A stretch of DNA of 64,000 nt from Oscillospiraceae bacterium (GCA_016298065.1 JAEDDN010000007.1:18845-82844), one strand, 5' to 3'; shown: positions 41,985 through 51,186, counted from the first letter of the stretch. Translations and numbers: made by a program. Notes: a model not told the origin generated them from the sequence alone.

Positions 41985-43367
41985 TTATTTAAGCTCCTTT
42001 AGTTTTTGTTCGGCATTTTTTATCTGCTCTTTTACCGCTTCCGGTGCAGGTCCGCCTAACACGTTTCTTCCCCTTACACAGCTGTCAAGGCTTATTGCGT
42101 CGAATATATCGTCACCGAAAAGCTCGTGTGCGTTTTTATATTCCTCAATAGTCATACTCTCTAAGGTCTTATTGTTGTCGATACAGTATGCTACAAGAGT
42201 TCCGGTAATTTTATATGCGTCTCTGAACGGCAAGCCTTTTTTTACAAGATAATCCGCACAGTCGGTGGCGTTAATAAAGCCCCTTGCCGCCGCATTTCTC
42301 ATATTGTCCTTTAACACACGCATTGTTTTAAGCATTGGTATAAAGGTACTGATACAAAGCTTTGCGGTATTAACCGAGTCAAATATAGCTTCCTTATCCT
42401 CCTGCATATCCTTGTTATAGGCAAGCGGCAAGCCCTTCATCATAGTTAAAAGCGTTGTTAAGTTGCCGATAGCTCTGCCTGCTTTTCCCCTTACAAGCTC
42501 TGCAATATCAGGGTTTTTCTTTTGAGGCATAATGGACGAGCCTGTTGAATATGCGTCGTCCAACTCAATAAACTTAAACTCCCATGAGCACCACATAATA
42601 ATTTCTTCCGAAAAACGTGAAAGATGCATCATAAGCATTGCTATAGTATTTGCAAGCTCAATGCAAAAATCCCTGTCGGAAACACCGTCAAGCGAATTTT
42701 GGGTAGGCATATCAAAGCCTAAAAGCTCACTTACATACTCCCTGTCAATCGGATAGGTTGTAGAAGCTAACGCTCCGCTTCCGAGCGGCATAACATTCAT
42801 TCTCTTATAGGTATCGTTTAAGCGGTCTATGTCCCTCAAAAGCATCCACGCATAAGCCATTATGTGATGAGCAAAGGTGATAGGCTGTGCTCTTTGCAGA
42901 TGAGTATATCCCGGCATTACCGTTTGAGTATGCTCGGCGGCTATTTTTATAATAGTATCAACAAGCTCTGCGGTAAGCTTTTTTATATTTAAGGTTTCTT
43001 CCTTTAAATAAAGTCTTACGTCCAAAGCTACCTGGTCATTTCTGCTTCTTGCGGTGTGCAGGCGTTTACCTGTTGCTCCGAGCCTTTTTGTAAGCTCTGC
43101 CTCGACAAACATGTGTATGTCCTCGGCGGTCATATCAAACTGCAAATCACCTTTTTGTATATCCTTTAAAATACCTTCTAAGCCGTCGGTGATAAGCTTA
43201 GCTTCTTCTTTAGGAATAATGCCCTGTTTACCGAGCATGGTAGCGTGGGCAATACTTCCCTTTATATCATTTTCATACATAACAGCGTCAAATGAGATTG
43301 AGCTGTTAAAATCGTTGACCTTGCTGTCAACCTCTTTTTTAAAGCGTCCTGCCCACATCTTAGCCAT
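41985..43367 (-). CDS. argH: Argininosuccinate lyase
   Basis: The protein (460 aa) splits argininosuccinate to arginine and fumarate. The fumarase-superfamily signature GSSIMPQKKNPD is near residue 280, and SRNDQVALD near residue 112 and GYTHLQRAQP near 158 form the rest of the active site. It follows argG after 73 nt and is translated in close coupling with argC. Confidence 0.97.
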   Translation of the reverse strand: MAKMWAGRFKKEVDSKVNDFNSSISFDAVMYENDIKGSIAHATMLGKQGIIPKEEAKLITDGLEGILKDIQKGDLQFDMTAEDIHMFVEAELTKRLGATGKRLHTARSRNDQVALDVRLYLKEETLNIKKLTAELVDTIIKIAAEHTQTVMPGYTHLQRAQPITFAHHIMAYAWMLLRDIDRLNDTYKRMNVMPLGSGALASTTYPIDREYVSELLGFDMPTQNSLDGVSDRDFCIELANTIAMLMMHLSRFSEEIIMWCSWEFKFIELDDAYSTGSSIMPQKKNPDIAELVRGKAGRAIGNLTTLLTMMKGLPLAYNKDMQEDKEAIFDSVNTAKLCISTFIPMLKTMRVLKDNMRNAAARGFINATDCADYLVKKGLPFRDAYKITGTLVAYCIDNNKTLESMTIEEYKNAHELFGDDIFDAISLDSCVRGRNVLGGPAPEAVKEQIKNAEQKLKELK

Positions 43368-43440
43368 TTTTTATTCCCTCCGTAAAATCACAATTTAGGC
43401 AACAGCCCTTACGGTGTTGCCTAAAATTCAAAAACAGTTA

Positions 43441-44661
43441 TTACTTATTTCTCTCTTGGTCGAGTAAAGCTTTTACCTTAATCGGAAGTCCGAAGAGATT
43501 GATAAATCCTGCCGAATCGGTTTGGTCGTAAACATCGTCCTCGCCAAAGGAAGCAAACTCTTCGCTATATAAGGTATAAGGAGAAGTAACGCCTGCGTTT
43601 ATAATGTTTCCTTTATAAAGCTTCAGTTTAACCTCGCCCGTAACGGTCTTTTGAGTGCTGTCAACAAAGGCTGACAAGGCTTCTCTTAACGGTGTGTACC
43701 ACTGACCGTTATATACTATGTCTGCAAATTTTAATGCAACCTGTTGTTTATAATGTTGTGTTTCCTTGTCAAGACAAAGTGTTTCCAAAACTTCGTGCGC
43801 ACGGTATAAAATTGTTCCGCCCGGAGTTTCATAAACGCCACGGGATTTCATACCTACAAGTCTGTTTTCAACAATATCGGCTAAACCGATACCGTTTTCG
43901 CCGCCTAATTTGTTGAGTTTCTTTATAAGTGTAACGCCGTCCATTTTCTGTCCGTCTAATGCAACAGGAATACCCTCTTCAAAGGAAAGAGTGATATAAG
44001 TTGCCTTGTCAGGTGCCTGTTCGGGAGCAACGCCTAATTCCAAAAAGCCCTCTTTTGCGTACTGCGGCTCGTTTGCAGGGTCCTCTAAGTCAAGACCCTC
44101 GTGTGAAAGGTGCCAAAGGTTCATATCCTTTGAGTAGTTTGTTTCTCTTGTGAGCTTTATAGGAATGTTTTTCTCGATAGCGTAGTCGATTTCCTCGTCA
44201 CGAGATTTTATATCCCAAATTCTCCAAGGTGCAATAATCGGCATATCAGGTGCGAAAGCCTTTATTGCAAGCTCAAAACGAACCTGGTCGTTGCCTTTAC
44301 CTGTACAGCCGTGGCAGATAGCGTCTGCACCCTCGGCTTTTGCAATTTCAACAATTCTCTTTGCGATAGGCGGTCTTGCAAAAGATGTGCCCAAAAGATA
44401 TAAGCCCTCGTAAACTGCGCCTGCTTTTAAGGTTGGGAACACATAGTCCTCAACAAATTCCTTTTGTAAATCTTCGATATATAATTTTGATGCGCCTGTT
44501 GCCAAAGCTCTTTGCTCCAAGCCGTCAAGCTCGGCGTCCTGTCCCACGTTACCTGCAACGCAGATAACCTCACAGCCGTAGTTATCCTTTAACCACGGAA
44601 TAATAATCGAGGTGTCGAGTCCGCCTGAATATGCCAAAACTACTTTGTTATACTTAGCCAT
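43441..44661 (-). CDS. argG: Argininosuccinate synthase
   Basis: The protein (406 aa) joins citrulline and aspartate using ATP. AYSGGLDTS at residues 9-17 is the ATP-pyrophosphatase loop and GCTGKGNDQVRFE near residue 118 is specific. It is the first gene of the operon, behind a promoter with ARG-box-like sites immediately upstream, so repression by ArgR with arginine is likely. A small hairpin (AAAGAC with GTCTTT) lies in its short leader. Confidence 0.97.
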   Translation of the reverse strand: MAKYNKVVLAYSGGLDTSIIIPWLKDNYGCEVICVAGNVGQDAELDGLEQRALATGASKLYIEDLQKEFVEDYVFPTLKAGAVYEGLYLLGTSFARPPIAKRIVEIAKAEGADAICHGCTGKGNDQVRFELAIKAFAPDMPIIAPWRIWDIKSRDEEIDYAIEKNIPIKLTRETNYSKDMNLWHLSHEGLDLEDPANEPQYAKEGFLELGVAPEQAPDKATYITLSFEEGIPVALDGQKMDGVTLIKKLNKLGGENGIGLADIVENRLVGMKSRGVYETPGGTILYRAHEVLETLCLDKETQHYKQQVALKFADIVYNGQWYTPLREALSAFVDSTQKTVTGEVKLKLYKGNIINAGVTSPYTLYSEEFASFGEDDVYDQTDSAGFINLFGLPIKVKALLDQERNK

Positions 44662-44712
44662 TTTATTTTCCTCCGTTTTAAAGACTGTCGGTCTTTTTAT
44701 TTGTTACTCACT

Positions 44713-44740
44713 ATTATACACGCTTATTTTTAAATTGCAA
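44713..44740 (-). promoter_or_regulatory. Promoter of the arginine operon
   Basis: TTGCAA and TATAAT on the minus strand, 16 bp apart, 52 bp before argG. An ARG-box-like site begins 9 bp upstream of the -35 box. Confidence 0.75.
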
Positions 44741-44964
44741 GAGTTTTTTGCATAAATATTCACATTTTTAAAAAATTTATGCAACATACACATCTGCAAG
44801 CACTTTTACGTTGATATGTTGTCATTTTGCTCAGTACTCGCCCCGTGGCTTATGCATATTCGGTGTATATTGTGTATAATTATACATTTATTCACGCTTT
44901 TATGCATATTTAAAAAACTGCGGTAAATTTTTTATTTTTACTTTTAAAATAAGGCATAATATTG
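44741..44964. promoter_or_regulatory. argG-pfkA intergenic region with ARG-box-like sites
   Basis: The region between argG and pfkA is about 375 bp. TGCATAAATATTCA (44749-44762) reads TGAATATTTATGCA on the minus strand, a good ARG-box half-site pair. TATGCATATT occurs at 44851-44860 and 44901-44910, exactly 50 bp apart, and TGTATAATTATACA (44873-44886) is a perfect 14-bp palindrome between them. These resemble an array of ArgR sites and may support looping. No ORF is seen. Confidence 0.6.
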
Positions 44965-45006
44965 TATAATTATAGTTGGTAAGACTTTTGCGGTTTTAGG
45001 CAAAAG
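44965..45006 (+). promoter_or_regulatory. pfkA promoter and leader hairpin
   Basis: TATAAT lies at 44965-44970 without a clear -35 box. In the leader, CTTTTGC (44985-44991) pairs with GCAAAAG (45000-45006) around an 8-nt loop. Confidence 0.5.
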
Positions 45007-45037
45007 CAATTTTAACGTAAAGAAACGGAGGATTATT

Positions 45038-46114
45038 ATGGGTAAAAGAATAGGTATTCTCACAAGCGGAGGCGACTGCCCGGGCCTTAACGCAGTTATC
45101 AGAGGTGTGGCAAAAGCCGCCTACGAGCTTATGGACGACGTTGAAATCGTAGGTATCAGCGACGGCTACAGAGGCTTAATTCAGGGTGAATATCACCTTA
45201 TGAAGCGTTCTGATTTTTCGGGCATTTTAACCTTGGGCGGTACTATATTAGGTACCTCGAGACAGCCATTTAAGCTTATGCGTGTTGTGGGCGACGACAA
45301 TGTTGACAAGGTTAAAAATATGAAGGCAAACTACAAAAAGATGAAGCTCGACTGCCTTTTGATATTGGGCGGAAACGGCACTCACAAAACCGCCGCACTT
45401 TTGGCGGAAGAGGGCTTAAACGTAATCGGGCTTCCCAAAACCATAGATAATGACCTTTACGGCACAGACGTAACCTTCGGTTTCCACTCGGCTCTTGCTA
45501 TTGCAACCGACGCTTTGGACAAGCTTCACACCACCGCTGCCAGTCACGGACGTGTTATGGTGGTTGAGCTTATGGGCAATAAATCAGGCTGGCTTACCCT
45601 TTATGCAGGTATCGCAGGCGGCGCAGACGTAATCTTACTGCCCGAAATGCCTTATGATATAGACAAGGTAGCTAAGGCTGTATCAAACCGTGCGAATGCA
45701 GGCAAGGCGTTTTCAATAATAGCCGTAGCCGAGGGCGCTATGGATAAAGAAGAAGCCAAGATGAAGCGCAAGGAAAGAATTGCCGCAAGAACTGCCGCAG
45801 GCTACAAAACCGTATCGGATAAAATTGCCGATTTAGTGGAGCAAAAAACCGGCTGTGAAACAAGAGTTGTTATCCCCGGGCACTTACAAAGAGGCGGTAA
45901 CCCCACCCCTTACGACAGGCTTTTATCAACACGTTTTGGCGCTTATGCCGCAAGACTTATCAAGGAAAAAAAATACGGCGTAACAGTCGCTATGAAAAAT
46001 GACGTTATCACCGAAAACAACCTAAGCGAGATAGCAGGCAAAGCAAAGCTTGTAAACCCCGATTCACAGATGGTACAGGTTGCAAAGGATATGGGAATAA
46101 GCTTTGGGTTATAA
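45038..46114 (+). CDS. pfkA: 6-phosphofructokinase
   Basis: The protein (358 aa) phosphorylates fructose-6-phosphate in glycolysis. ILTSGGDCPGLNAV at residues 7-20, GGNGTHKTA at 111-119 and PKTIDNDL at 133-140 identify the family. The Gly in GGNGT is the residue of ATP-using enzymes, while the Lys of PKTIDND is the one seen in pyrophosphate-using enzymes, so this is the mixed pattern of some longer Pfk groups. ATP use is likelier. AACGGAGG precedes the ATG. Confidence 0.93.
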   Translation: MGKRIGILTSGGDCPGLNAVIRGVAKAAYELMDDVEIVGISDGYRGLIQGEYHLMKRSDFSGILTLGGTILGTSRQPFKLMRVVGDDNVDKVKNMKANYKKMKLDCLLILGGNGTHKTAALLAEEGLNVIGLPKTIDNDLYGTDVTFGFHSALAIATDALDKLHTTAASHGRVMVVELMGNKSGWLTLYAGIAGGADVILLPEMPYDIDKVAKAVSNRANAGKAFSIIAVAEGAMDKEEAKMKRKERIAARTAAGYKTVSDKIADLVEQKTGCETRVVIPGHLQRGGNPTPYDRLLSTRFGAYAARLIKEKKYGVTVAMKNDVITENNLSEIAGKAKLVNPDSQMVQVAKDMGISFGL

Positions 46115-46138
46115 AATATAAAGTAAAAATAATAAGGA

Positions 46139-46172
46139 AAAGGGCTGTGATTTTCACAGCCCTTTGGTTTTT
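46139..46172 (+). terminator. Terminator after pfkA
   Basis: AAAGGGCTGTGA, a 3-nt loop and its complement are followed by GGTTTTTGG. It lies between convergent genes and may serve both. Confidence 0.85.
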
Positions 46173-46187
46173 GGGGATATAAGAATT

Positions 46188-48422
46188 TTATACCGTTTCA
46201 AGTCCGTTTATGGCATCTTGAATTTTAGCGGTAATAGCGTCTATAATGCTTTGGGTTTTAATGCCATTGTCTTTTACAAGCTGACCTGCCTTTAGGGCTG
46301 TCTGTAAAGCCTTGTAACTTTGCGGAGTATAATCACTTTCATTGTAACTTTGTGCTTCACTGATAATATTTTCCAGCTCGGTATAACCTATTTGTTGAGG
46401 TATATCAATTTCCGAAACTTCCACTAAGTTAGCTACGGCATTGTTTATAGCGGTTGTAATAGCGTCGATAATACTTTGAGTTTGGCAGTTGTTTTGTATA
46501 AGCAAATTACCTGCAGCTACCGCTACATTTAACGCTCTGTAGCTTTGTGTGGTGTAGTTTGTTTCGTCATAATCATCTACACTTGATAAAGCGGTTTCGA
46601 GGGAGGAATAAATATTATATGTGGGAGTATCTAAAGCCACAAACGGAATATCATTCTTATTAGCATAAGTTTCTGCATAAGAGCCGGTATAACCGTATAT
46701 GGTTAAATTATTACAACCAAAAAATACATAATCCTCAATGCTTGTAACACTGTCGGGGATTGTAATGCTTATAAGACTGCTACAACCGTAAAATGCATAA
46801 TCCTCAATGCTTGCAACACCTGCTGGGATTGTGATACTTGTGAGACTGTTGCAACCAGAAAACACAAAGCTTCCAATGCTTGTTACGCTATCGGGTATTG
46901 TTATATTTGCAAGACTGCTACAACCGAAAAACGCCTTATAGCCTATCGAGGTAACCGGATATCCGTCAATTTCGGACGGAAGTTCTATGTCGCCATTGAT
47001 CGCAGTATCACAACCTGTGATAGTAACCTGAACGTCTGATATAGTATATGTATATGTGAGATATTTTAATGATGGATTAACTGACAAATCGACAAACGGA
47101 ATGTCATTCTTACTAGCATAGGTTTGTGCATAAGAACCTGTATGACCATATATGGTTAAATTATAACATTCGTAAAAGGCCTCTTCTCCAATACTTTTCA
47201 CACTATCAGGGATTGTGATGCTTGTAAGGTTTGTTGAACAATGAGAAAACGCCCAACCATTTATCGAAGTGACGCTACTAGGAATGGTGACGTTCTCTAG
47301 GTTGGCACAAGCTTGAAATGCCCACCAGCCTATTGAGGTGACACCATCAGGAATGGTGATGCTCTTAAGGCTTGTACAAAAGGAAAAAGTTAAATCGGCT
47401 ATCGAGGTGACACCATCAGGAATGGTGATACTCTCAAGACTGCTACAATAAGAAAATGCCCAACTGCCTATTGACGTGATACTGTCAGGAATTGCGATAC
47501 TTGTAAGGCTACTGCAACGCTGAAATGCTGCACTTCCTATACTCGTAACTGGATATCCGTCAATTTCAGATGGAATTTCTATATCACCACTGATAGAGGT
47601 GTCGCAGTCTGTTATGATCACTTTACCGTTTGATATAATATATGTGAGATAATCTAATAATAGATTATCTGCTGGCTCAACTGATAAATTAACAAATGGA
47701 ATATTATGATCATTAGCATAGGTTTCTGCATAAGAGCCTGCATAACCGTATATGGTTAAATTATTGCAATTATAAAATGCATTGTATCCAATGCTTGTCA
47801 CGCTGTCCGGGATTGTGATGCTTGTAAGACTGCTACAACCGCTAAATGCATTACTACCTATCGAGGTTATGCTGTCAGGAATTGTGATACTTTCAAGATT
47901 ACTCCAACCTTCAAATGCATTGTTACCAATACTTGTTACATTGTCGGGAATTGTTATACTTTTAAGACTACGACAATTGTAAAATGCATCATATCCAAGA
48001 GTTATTACGCTATCAGGTATTTCAATATCTATAAGGCTGGTACAATTAGAAAAGGCACCATATCCAATGTTCACTACACTCTCGGGTATTGTAATACTGA
48101 TAATGCCGGTACAATTTTCAAAAGCATAGTTTCCGATACTTGTTATACCGTATGGAATTGTGATACTTGTAATGTTTTCGCAATTATAAAATGCATCATT
48201 TCCAATAGCGGTAACAGGATATCCGTCAATTTCAGATGGAAGTTCTATATCACCAATTATATCTGTATCACAGCCTTTTATGGTCACTTTACCGTTTGAT
48301 ATAGTATATGTGAGATAATCTAATATATCTCCGCTTTCTGCCGATACGCTAAACGGCACCGCAACAACAGTTGACATTAAAAGAGTTAATGTCAATACGA
48401 ATGACAAAATTCTTTTTTTCAT
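46188..48422 (-). CDS. Secreted BspA-type leucine-rich repeat surface protein with FIVAR-like repeats
   Basis: The protein (744 aa) has a signal peptide (residues 1-28, MKKRILSFVL to SVSA) and three tandem modules at about residues 34-250, 255-450 and 455-610. Each begins with a YTISNGKVTI-type segment and IDGYPVTSIG, holds several 23-residue LRR_5 repeats (GCSSLTSITIPDSVTSIG is the core), and ends NLTIYGYTGSYAETYA. Two FIVAR-like repeats with YTxQSYKAL close the protein. There is no LPxTG anchor. BspA-like proteins bind host or bacterial partners. Its promoter carries paired operators shared with the divergent XRE gene. Confidence 0.88.
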   Translation of the reverse strand: MKKRILSFVLTLTLLMSTVVAVPFSVSAESGDILDYLTYTISNGKVTIKGCDTDIIGDIELPSEIDGYPVTAIGNDAFYNCENITSITIPYGITSIGNYAFENCTGIISITIPESVVNIGYGAFSNCTSLIDIEIPDSVITLGYDAFYNCRSLKSITIPDNVTSIGNNAFEGWSNLESITIPDSITSIGSNAFSGCSSLTSITIPDSVTSIGYNAFYNCNNLTIYGYAGSYAETYANDHNIPFVNLSVEPADNLLLDYLTYIISNGKVIITDCDTSISGDIEIPSEIDGYPVTSIGSAAFQRCSSLTSIAIPDSITSIGSWAFSYCSSLESITIPDGVTSIADLTFSFCTSLKSITIPDGVTSIGWWAFQACANLENVTIPSSVTSINGWAFSHCSTNLTSITIPDSVKSIGEEAFYECYNLTIYGHTGSYAQTYASKNDIPFVDLSVNPSLKYLTYTYTISDVQVTITGCDTAINGDIELPSEIDGYPVTSIGYKAFFGCSSLANITIPDSVTSIGSFVFSGCNSLTSITIPAGVASIEDYAFYGCSSLISITIPDSVTSIEDYVFFGCNNLTIYGYTGSYAETYANKNDIPFVALDTPTYNIYSSLETALSSVDDYDETNYTTQSYRALNVAVAAGNLLIQNNCQTQSIIDAITTAINNAVANLVEVSEIDIPQQIGYTELENIISEAQSYNESDYTPQSYKALQTALKAGQLVKDNGIKTQSIIDAITAKIQDAINGLETV

Positions 48423-48439
48423 AAATTTCCCTCCTGTTT

Positions 48440-48511
48440 TGACATCTTGTGAATGTCATATTTGTTAGTATTATAGCATATAATTTTTATGTTGACAAGC
48501 ACTGAATGTCA
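48440..48511. promoter_or_regulatory. Paired operator TGACA-N9-TGTCA
   Basis: TGACA-N9-TGTCA occurs at 48440-48458 and again at 48493-48511. Centres are 53 bp apart, about five helical turns. One site lies just after the surface-protein start point, the other over its -35 box. The XRE protein encoded next door is the natural candidate to bind. Confidence 0.75.
48470..48498 (-). promoter_or_regulatory. Promoter of the leucine-rich surface protein
   Basis: TTGTCA and TATAAT on the minus strand, 17 bp apart. The -35 box overlaps the second TGACA-N9-TGTCA site. Confidence 0.8.
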
Positions 48512-48528
48512 TTTTGGAGGAAATTATT

Positions 48529-48789
48529 ATGTTTATCAATAAAACTCGTGACGGATTAAATAATATTTGCGGTAAAGTAATGGCTGTTAAAAGAAAAGAG
48601 ATGGGTTATTCTCAGCGAGAATTAGCAGATAAATTACAGCTTTTGGGTTTAGATATTGACAAAAATGCTATTCAGCGTATAGAAGCAGGAAAAAGATTTG
48701 TTACTGATATTGAGCTTATTTATATAGCAGAAGCAATAAACGTATCGTTTGATACGCTTTTAGAAAATCATTTATTCCCACTATCCTAA
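48529..48789 (+). CDS. XRE-family regulator divergent from the surface protein
   Basis: The protein (86 aa) has the HTH YSQRELADKLQLLGLDIDKN at about residues 28-47, an XRE variant with an extra-long turn, followed by IQRIEAGKRFVTDIELIYIAEA and FDTLLE. The ATG at 48529 with GGAGG is used; the frame continues upstream without a better start. It sits back to back with the leucine-rich protein, and two matching inverted repeats lie between the two, so it probably represses the surface gene and perhaps itself. Confidence 0.88.
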   Translation: MFINKTRDGLNNICGKVMAVKRKEMGYSQRELADKLQLLGLDIDKNAIQRIEAGKRFVTDIELIYIAEAINVSFDTLLENHLFPLS

Positions 48790-48802
48790 CTTTTCACAAA
48801 AT

Positions 48803-48840
48803 AAACCCCTCCGCCGACTAAGTCGGTGGAGGGGTTTTTC
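48803..48840 (+). terminator. Bidirectional terminator between XRE and groEL
   Basis: AAACCCCTCCGCCGAC, a 3-nt loop and its near-complement with one G-T pair are followed by TTTTTC. It ends both the XRE gene and groESL. Confidence 0.92.
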
Positions 48841-48861
48841 TTTTTCCAAAAGCGGAGCGGA

Positions 48862-50499
48862 TTAGTACATTCCGCCCATTCCGCCCATACCTGCGGCAGC
48901 TGCAGCTGCGGCATTATCAGGCTCCGGAATATCGGTTACAAGGCTCTCGGTTGTAAGCACCATAGCGGCAACGCTTGCAGCGTTTTCGAGTGCACTTCTT
49001 GTTACCTTGGTAGGATCTACGATACCTGCGCTTAACATATCAACATATTCTTCGTTATAAGCGTCAAACCCATAGCCGATTTTGCCTGACGATAAAATCT
49101 TATCAATGATAACCGAGCCTTCAAGACCTGCATTTAAAGCAATCTGACGAACAGGCTCTTCGAGTACCTTATAAACGATAGTCATACCTGTCTTTTCGTC
49201 GCCCTGTGCGGTTTCGATAAGCTTCTCAACGCTCGGCATAGCATTTAAAAGTGCTGTACCGCCGCCCGCTACGATACCCTCTTCAACAGCGGCTTTTGTA
49301 GCGGCTAATGCGTCCTCTATTCTTAATTTTTGCTCCTTCATTTCAACTTCTGTAGCGGCGCCGACCTTGATAACTGCAACACCGCCTGCGAGTTTAGCAA
49401 GACGTTCCTGTAATTTTTCGGTGTCAAACTCGGAGGTTGAAGCTTCGATTTGAGTTCTTATCTGTGCAACTCTTGCCTTAATCTCATCAGGTGAGCCTGC
49501 ACCGTTTACGATAGTGGTGTTTTCCTTGCCTACCTTAACCTGACCTGCTCTGCCGAGCTGTTCCATAGTTGTGGTTTTAAGGTCTAAGCCTAATTCTTCG
49601 CTGATAACCTGACCGCCTGTAAGGATAGCAATATCCTGAAGCATTTCTTTTCTTCTGTCGCCAAAGCCCGGAGCTTTAACGCATACAACGGTAAATCTTC
49701 CGCTTAATTTATTTAAGATAAGGGTTGAAAGAGCCTCGCCCTCAACGTCCTCTGCAACAATAACAAGCTTTCTGCCCGACTGTACGATTTGCTCTAAAAG
49801 CGGAAGAATTTCTTGGATAGAGGAAATCTTTTTATCTGTAATTAAAATGTAAGCGTCGTCGATAACAGCTTCCATTTTATCGGTGTCGGTAACCATATAA
49901 GGAGAAATGTAGCCTCTGTCAAACTGCATACCTTCAACAACCTCGCTGTAGGTGTTGCCGGTGTTTGATTCTTCTATAGTAATAACGCCGTCGGCTGAAA
50001 CCTTTTCCATAGCGTCGGCTATGAGCTTACCTATTTCCTCGTCACCCGAAGAAACAGCCGCAACTCTTGCAATATCGGAAGAACCGCTTACTGCCTTTGA
50101 ATTTTTAATAATAGCTTCAACCGCAGTATCTACAGCCTTTTTCATACCTTTTTTTACTACCATCGGGTTTGCGCCTGCGGCTACGTTTTTCATACCCTCT
50201 CTTACCAAAGCCTGTGCAAGCAAGGTAGCTGTTGTAGTACCGTCGCCTGCGGCGTCGTTTGTCTTGGTAGCAACCTCTTTTACAAGCTGTGCGCCCATAT
50301 TTTCAAAAGCGTCCTCTAAGTCAATTTCCTTAGCGATTGTAACGCCGTCGTTGGTGATAAGCGGTGAACCGTATTTTTTATCCAAAACTACGTTTCTTCC
50401 CTTAGGACCGATTGTTATTTTTACTGTGTCGGCTAACTTGTCGATACCTGCCTGAAGGCTTTTTCTGGCTTGTTCGCCGTAAATAATATCTTTTGCCAT
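48862..50499 (-). CDS. groL: Chaperonin GroEL
   Basis: The protein (545 aa) is the 60-kDa chaperonin ring subunit. GDGTTTATLLAQ near residue 85 binds ATP, VEEGIVAGGG near residue 402 is present, and the C-terminus ends with GGMGGMY. It follows groES after 72 nt and is controlled by the CIRCE element upstream. All features are normal. Confidence 0.98.
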   Translation of the reverse strand: MAKDIIYGEQARKSLQAGIDKLADTVKITIGPKGRNVVLDKKYGSPLITNDGVTIAKEIDLEDAFENMGAQLVKEVATKTNDAAGDGTTTATLLAQALVREGMKNVAAGANPMVVKKGMKKAVDTAVEAIIKNSKAVSGSSDIARVAAVSSGDEEIGKLIADAMEKVSADGVITIEESNTGNTYSEVVEGMQFDRGYISPYMVTDTDKMEAVIDDAYILITDKKISSIQEILPLLEQIVQSGRKLVIVAEDVEGEALSTLILNKLSGRFTVVCVKAPGFGDRRKEMLQDIAILTGGQVISEELGLDLKTTTMEQLGRAGQVKVGKENTTIVNGAGSPDEIKARVAQIRTQIEASTSEFDTEKLQERLAKLAGGVAVIKVGAATEVEMKEQKLRIEDALAATKAAVEEGIVAGGGTALLNAMPSVEKLIETAQGDEKTGMTIVYKVLEEPVRQIALNAGLEGSVIIDKILSSGKIGYGFDAYNEEYVDMLSAGIVDPTKVTRSALENAASVAAMVLTTESLVTDIPEPDNAAAAAAAGMGGMGGMY

Positions 50500-50571
50500 A
50501 ATAAATCTCCGTTTCTGTCGCTTTTAAAAGCACAAGTTAATTTCAAGCGACTTTTTATTTTTTAGTTAAAT

Positions 50572-50856
50572 TTACTCAACTATTGCAAGAATGTCGCCTT
50601 GACGTAAAATGGTGTATTCCTCGCCGTCAATTTTAACCTCTGTTCCTGCATATTTGCTGATTAAAACTCTATTGCCTACAGAAAGTTCCATTTTTACTTC
50701 CTTACCGTCTACTACGCCGCCCGGTCCTACTGCCACTATTTCGGCTATCTGAGGTTTTTCCTGCGAGCCTGCCGATAATATAATACCGCTTTTTGTAGTT
50801 TCTTCGGCTTTGACCATTTTGATTACAACTCTGTCTGCCAAAGGCTTGATTGTCAT
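50572..50856 (-). CDS. groES: Co-chaperonin GroES
   Basis: The 94-residue protein forms the heptameric lid of GroEL. MTIKPLADRVVIKMV and the mobile loop EETTKSGIILSAGSQEKPQ (about residues 17-35) are typical, as is GTEVKIDGEEY. AAGGAGG precedes the ATG. It is first in the CIRCE-regulated operon. Confidence 0.97.
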   Translation of the reverse strand: MTIKPLADRVVIKMVKAEETTKSGIILSAGSQEKPQIAEIVAVGPGGVVDGKEVKMELSVGNRVLISKYAGTEVKIDGEEYTILRQGDILAIVE

Positions 50857-50889
50857 ATAAATTCCTCCTTGAAATAACTTTATAGATAT

Positions 50890-50916
50890 TTAGCACTCTT
50901 TTGTTATGAGTGCTAA
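50890..50916 (-). promoter_or_regulatory. CIRCE operator (HrcA site) of groESL
   Basis: TTAGCACTC-N9-GAGTGCTAA is a perfect CIRCE element. It lies 34 bp from groES, just after a TTGTAA/TATATT promoter on the minus strand, so HrcA represses the operon until heat shock. Confidence 0.97.
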
Positions 50917-51186
50917 CTAATATATATTGTAATCCTTTTTTTACAAAAATCAAGAACAAATTATGAACAAATATTAAATTATTATATATATTTTATTTTA
51001 TCTTATAATTTATATGCGCTTTTTAGGCAATAAATAATATGTAAATATATAATCGCCGAAAAATAAATCTTTTAATCAGATGAAATTTTAAAAACGCAGG
51101 ACTAATAAAAAAAATTATGCTATACTTTATTTAAAGTATTCTTTAACGCTTCAAATAAATACAAAAATAGAAAAGTGAGAAAAATT
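50917..51186 (+). promoter_or_regulatory. groES-ymdB intergenic region with a promoter-overlapping palindrome
   Basis: About 270 AT-rich bases without an ORF. ATACTTTATTTAAAGTAT at 51122-51139 is a perfect 18-bp palindrome overlapping TATACT (51121-51126), the likely -10 box of ymdB. No good -35 box is seen, which fits activator use or a non-SigA promoter. Confidence 0.5.

Noticed and set aside
46188..48422. CRISPR-like or other short regularly spaced repeats in the surface protein gene.
   Set aside because: The periodicity is about 69 bp and in frame, explained by leucine-rich repeats.
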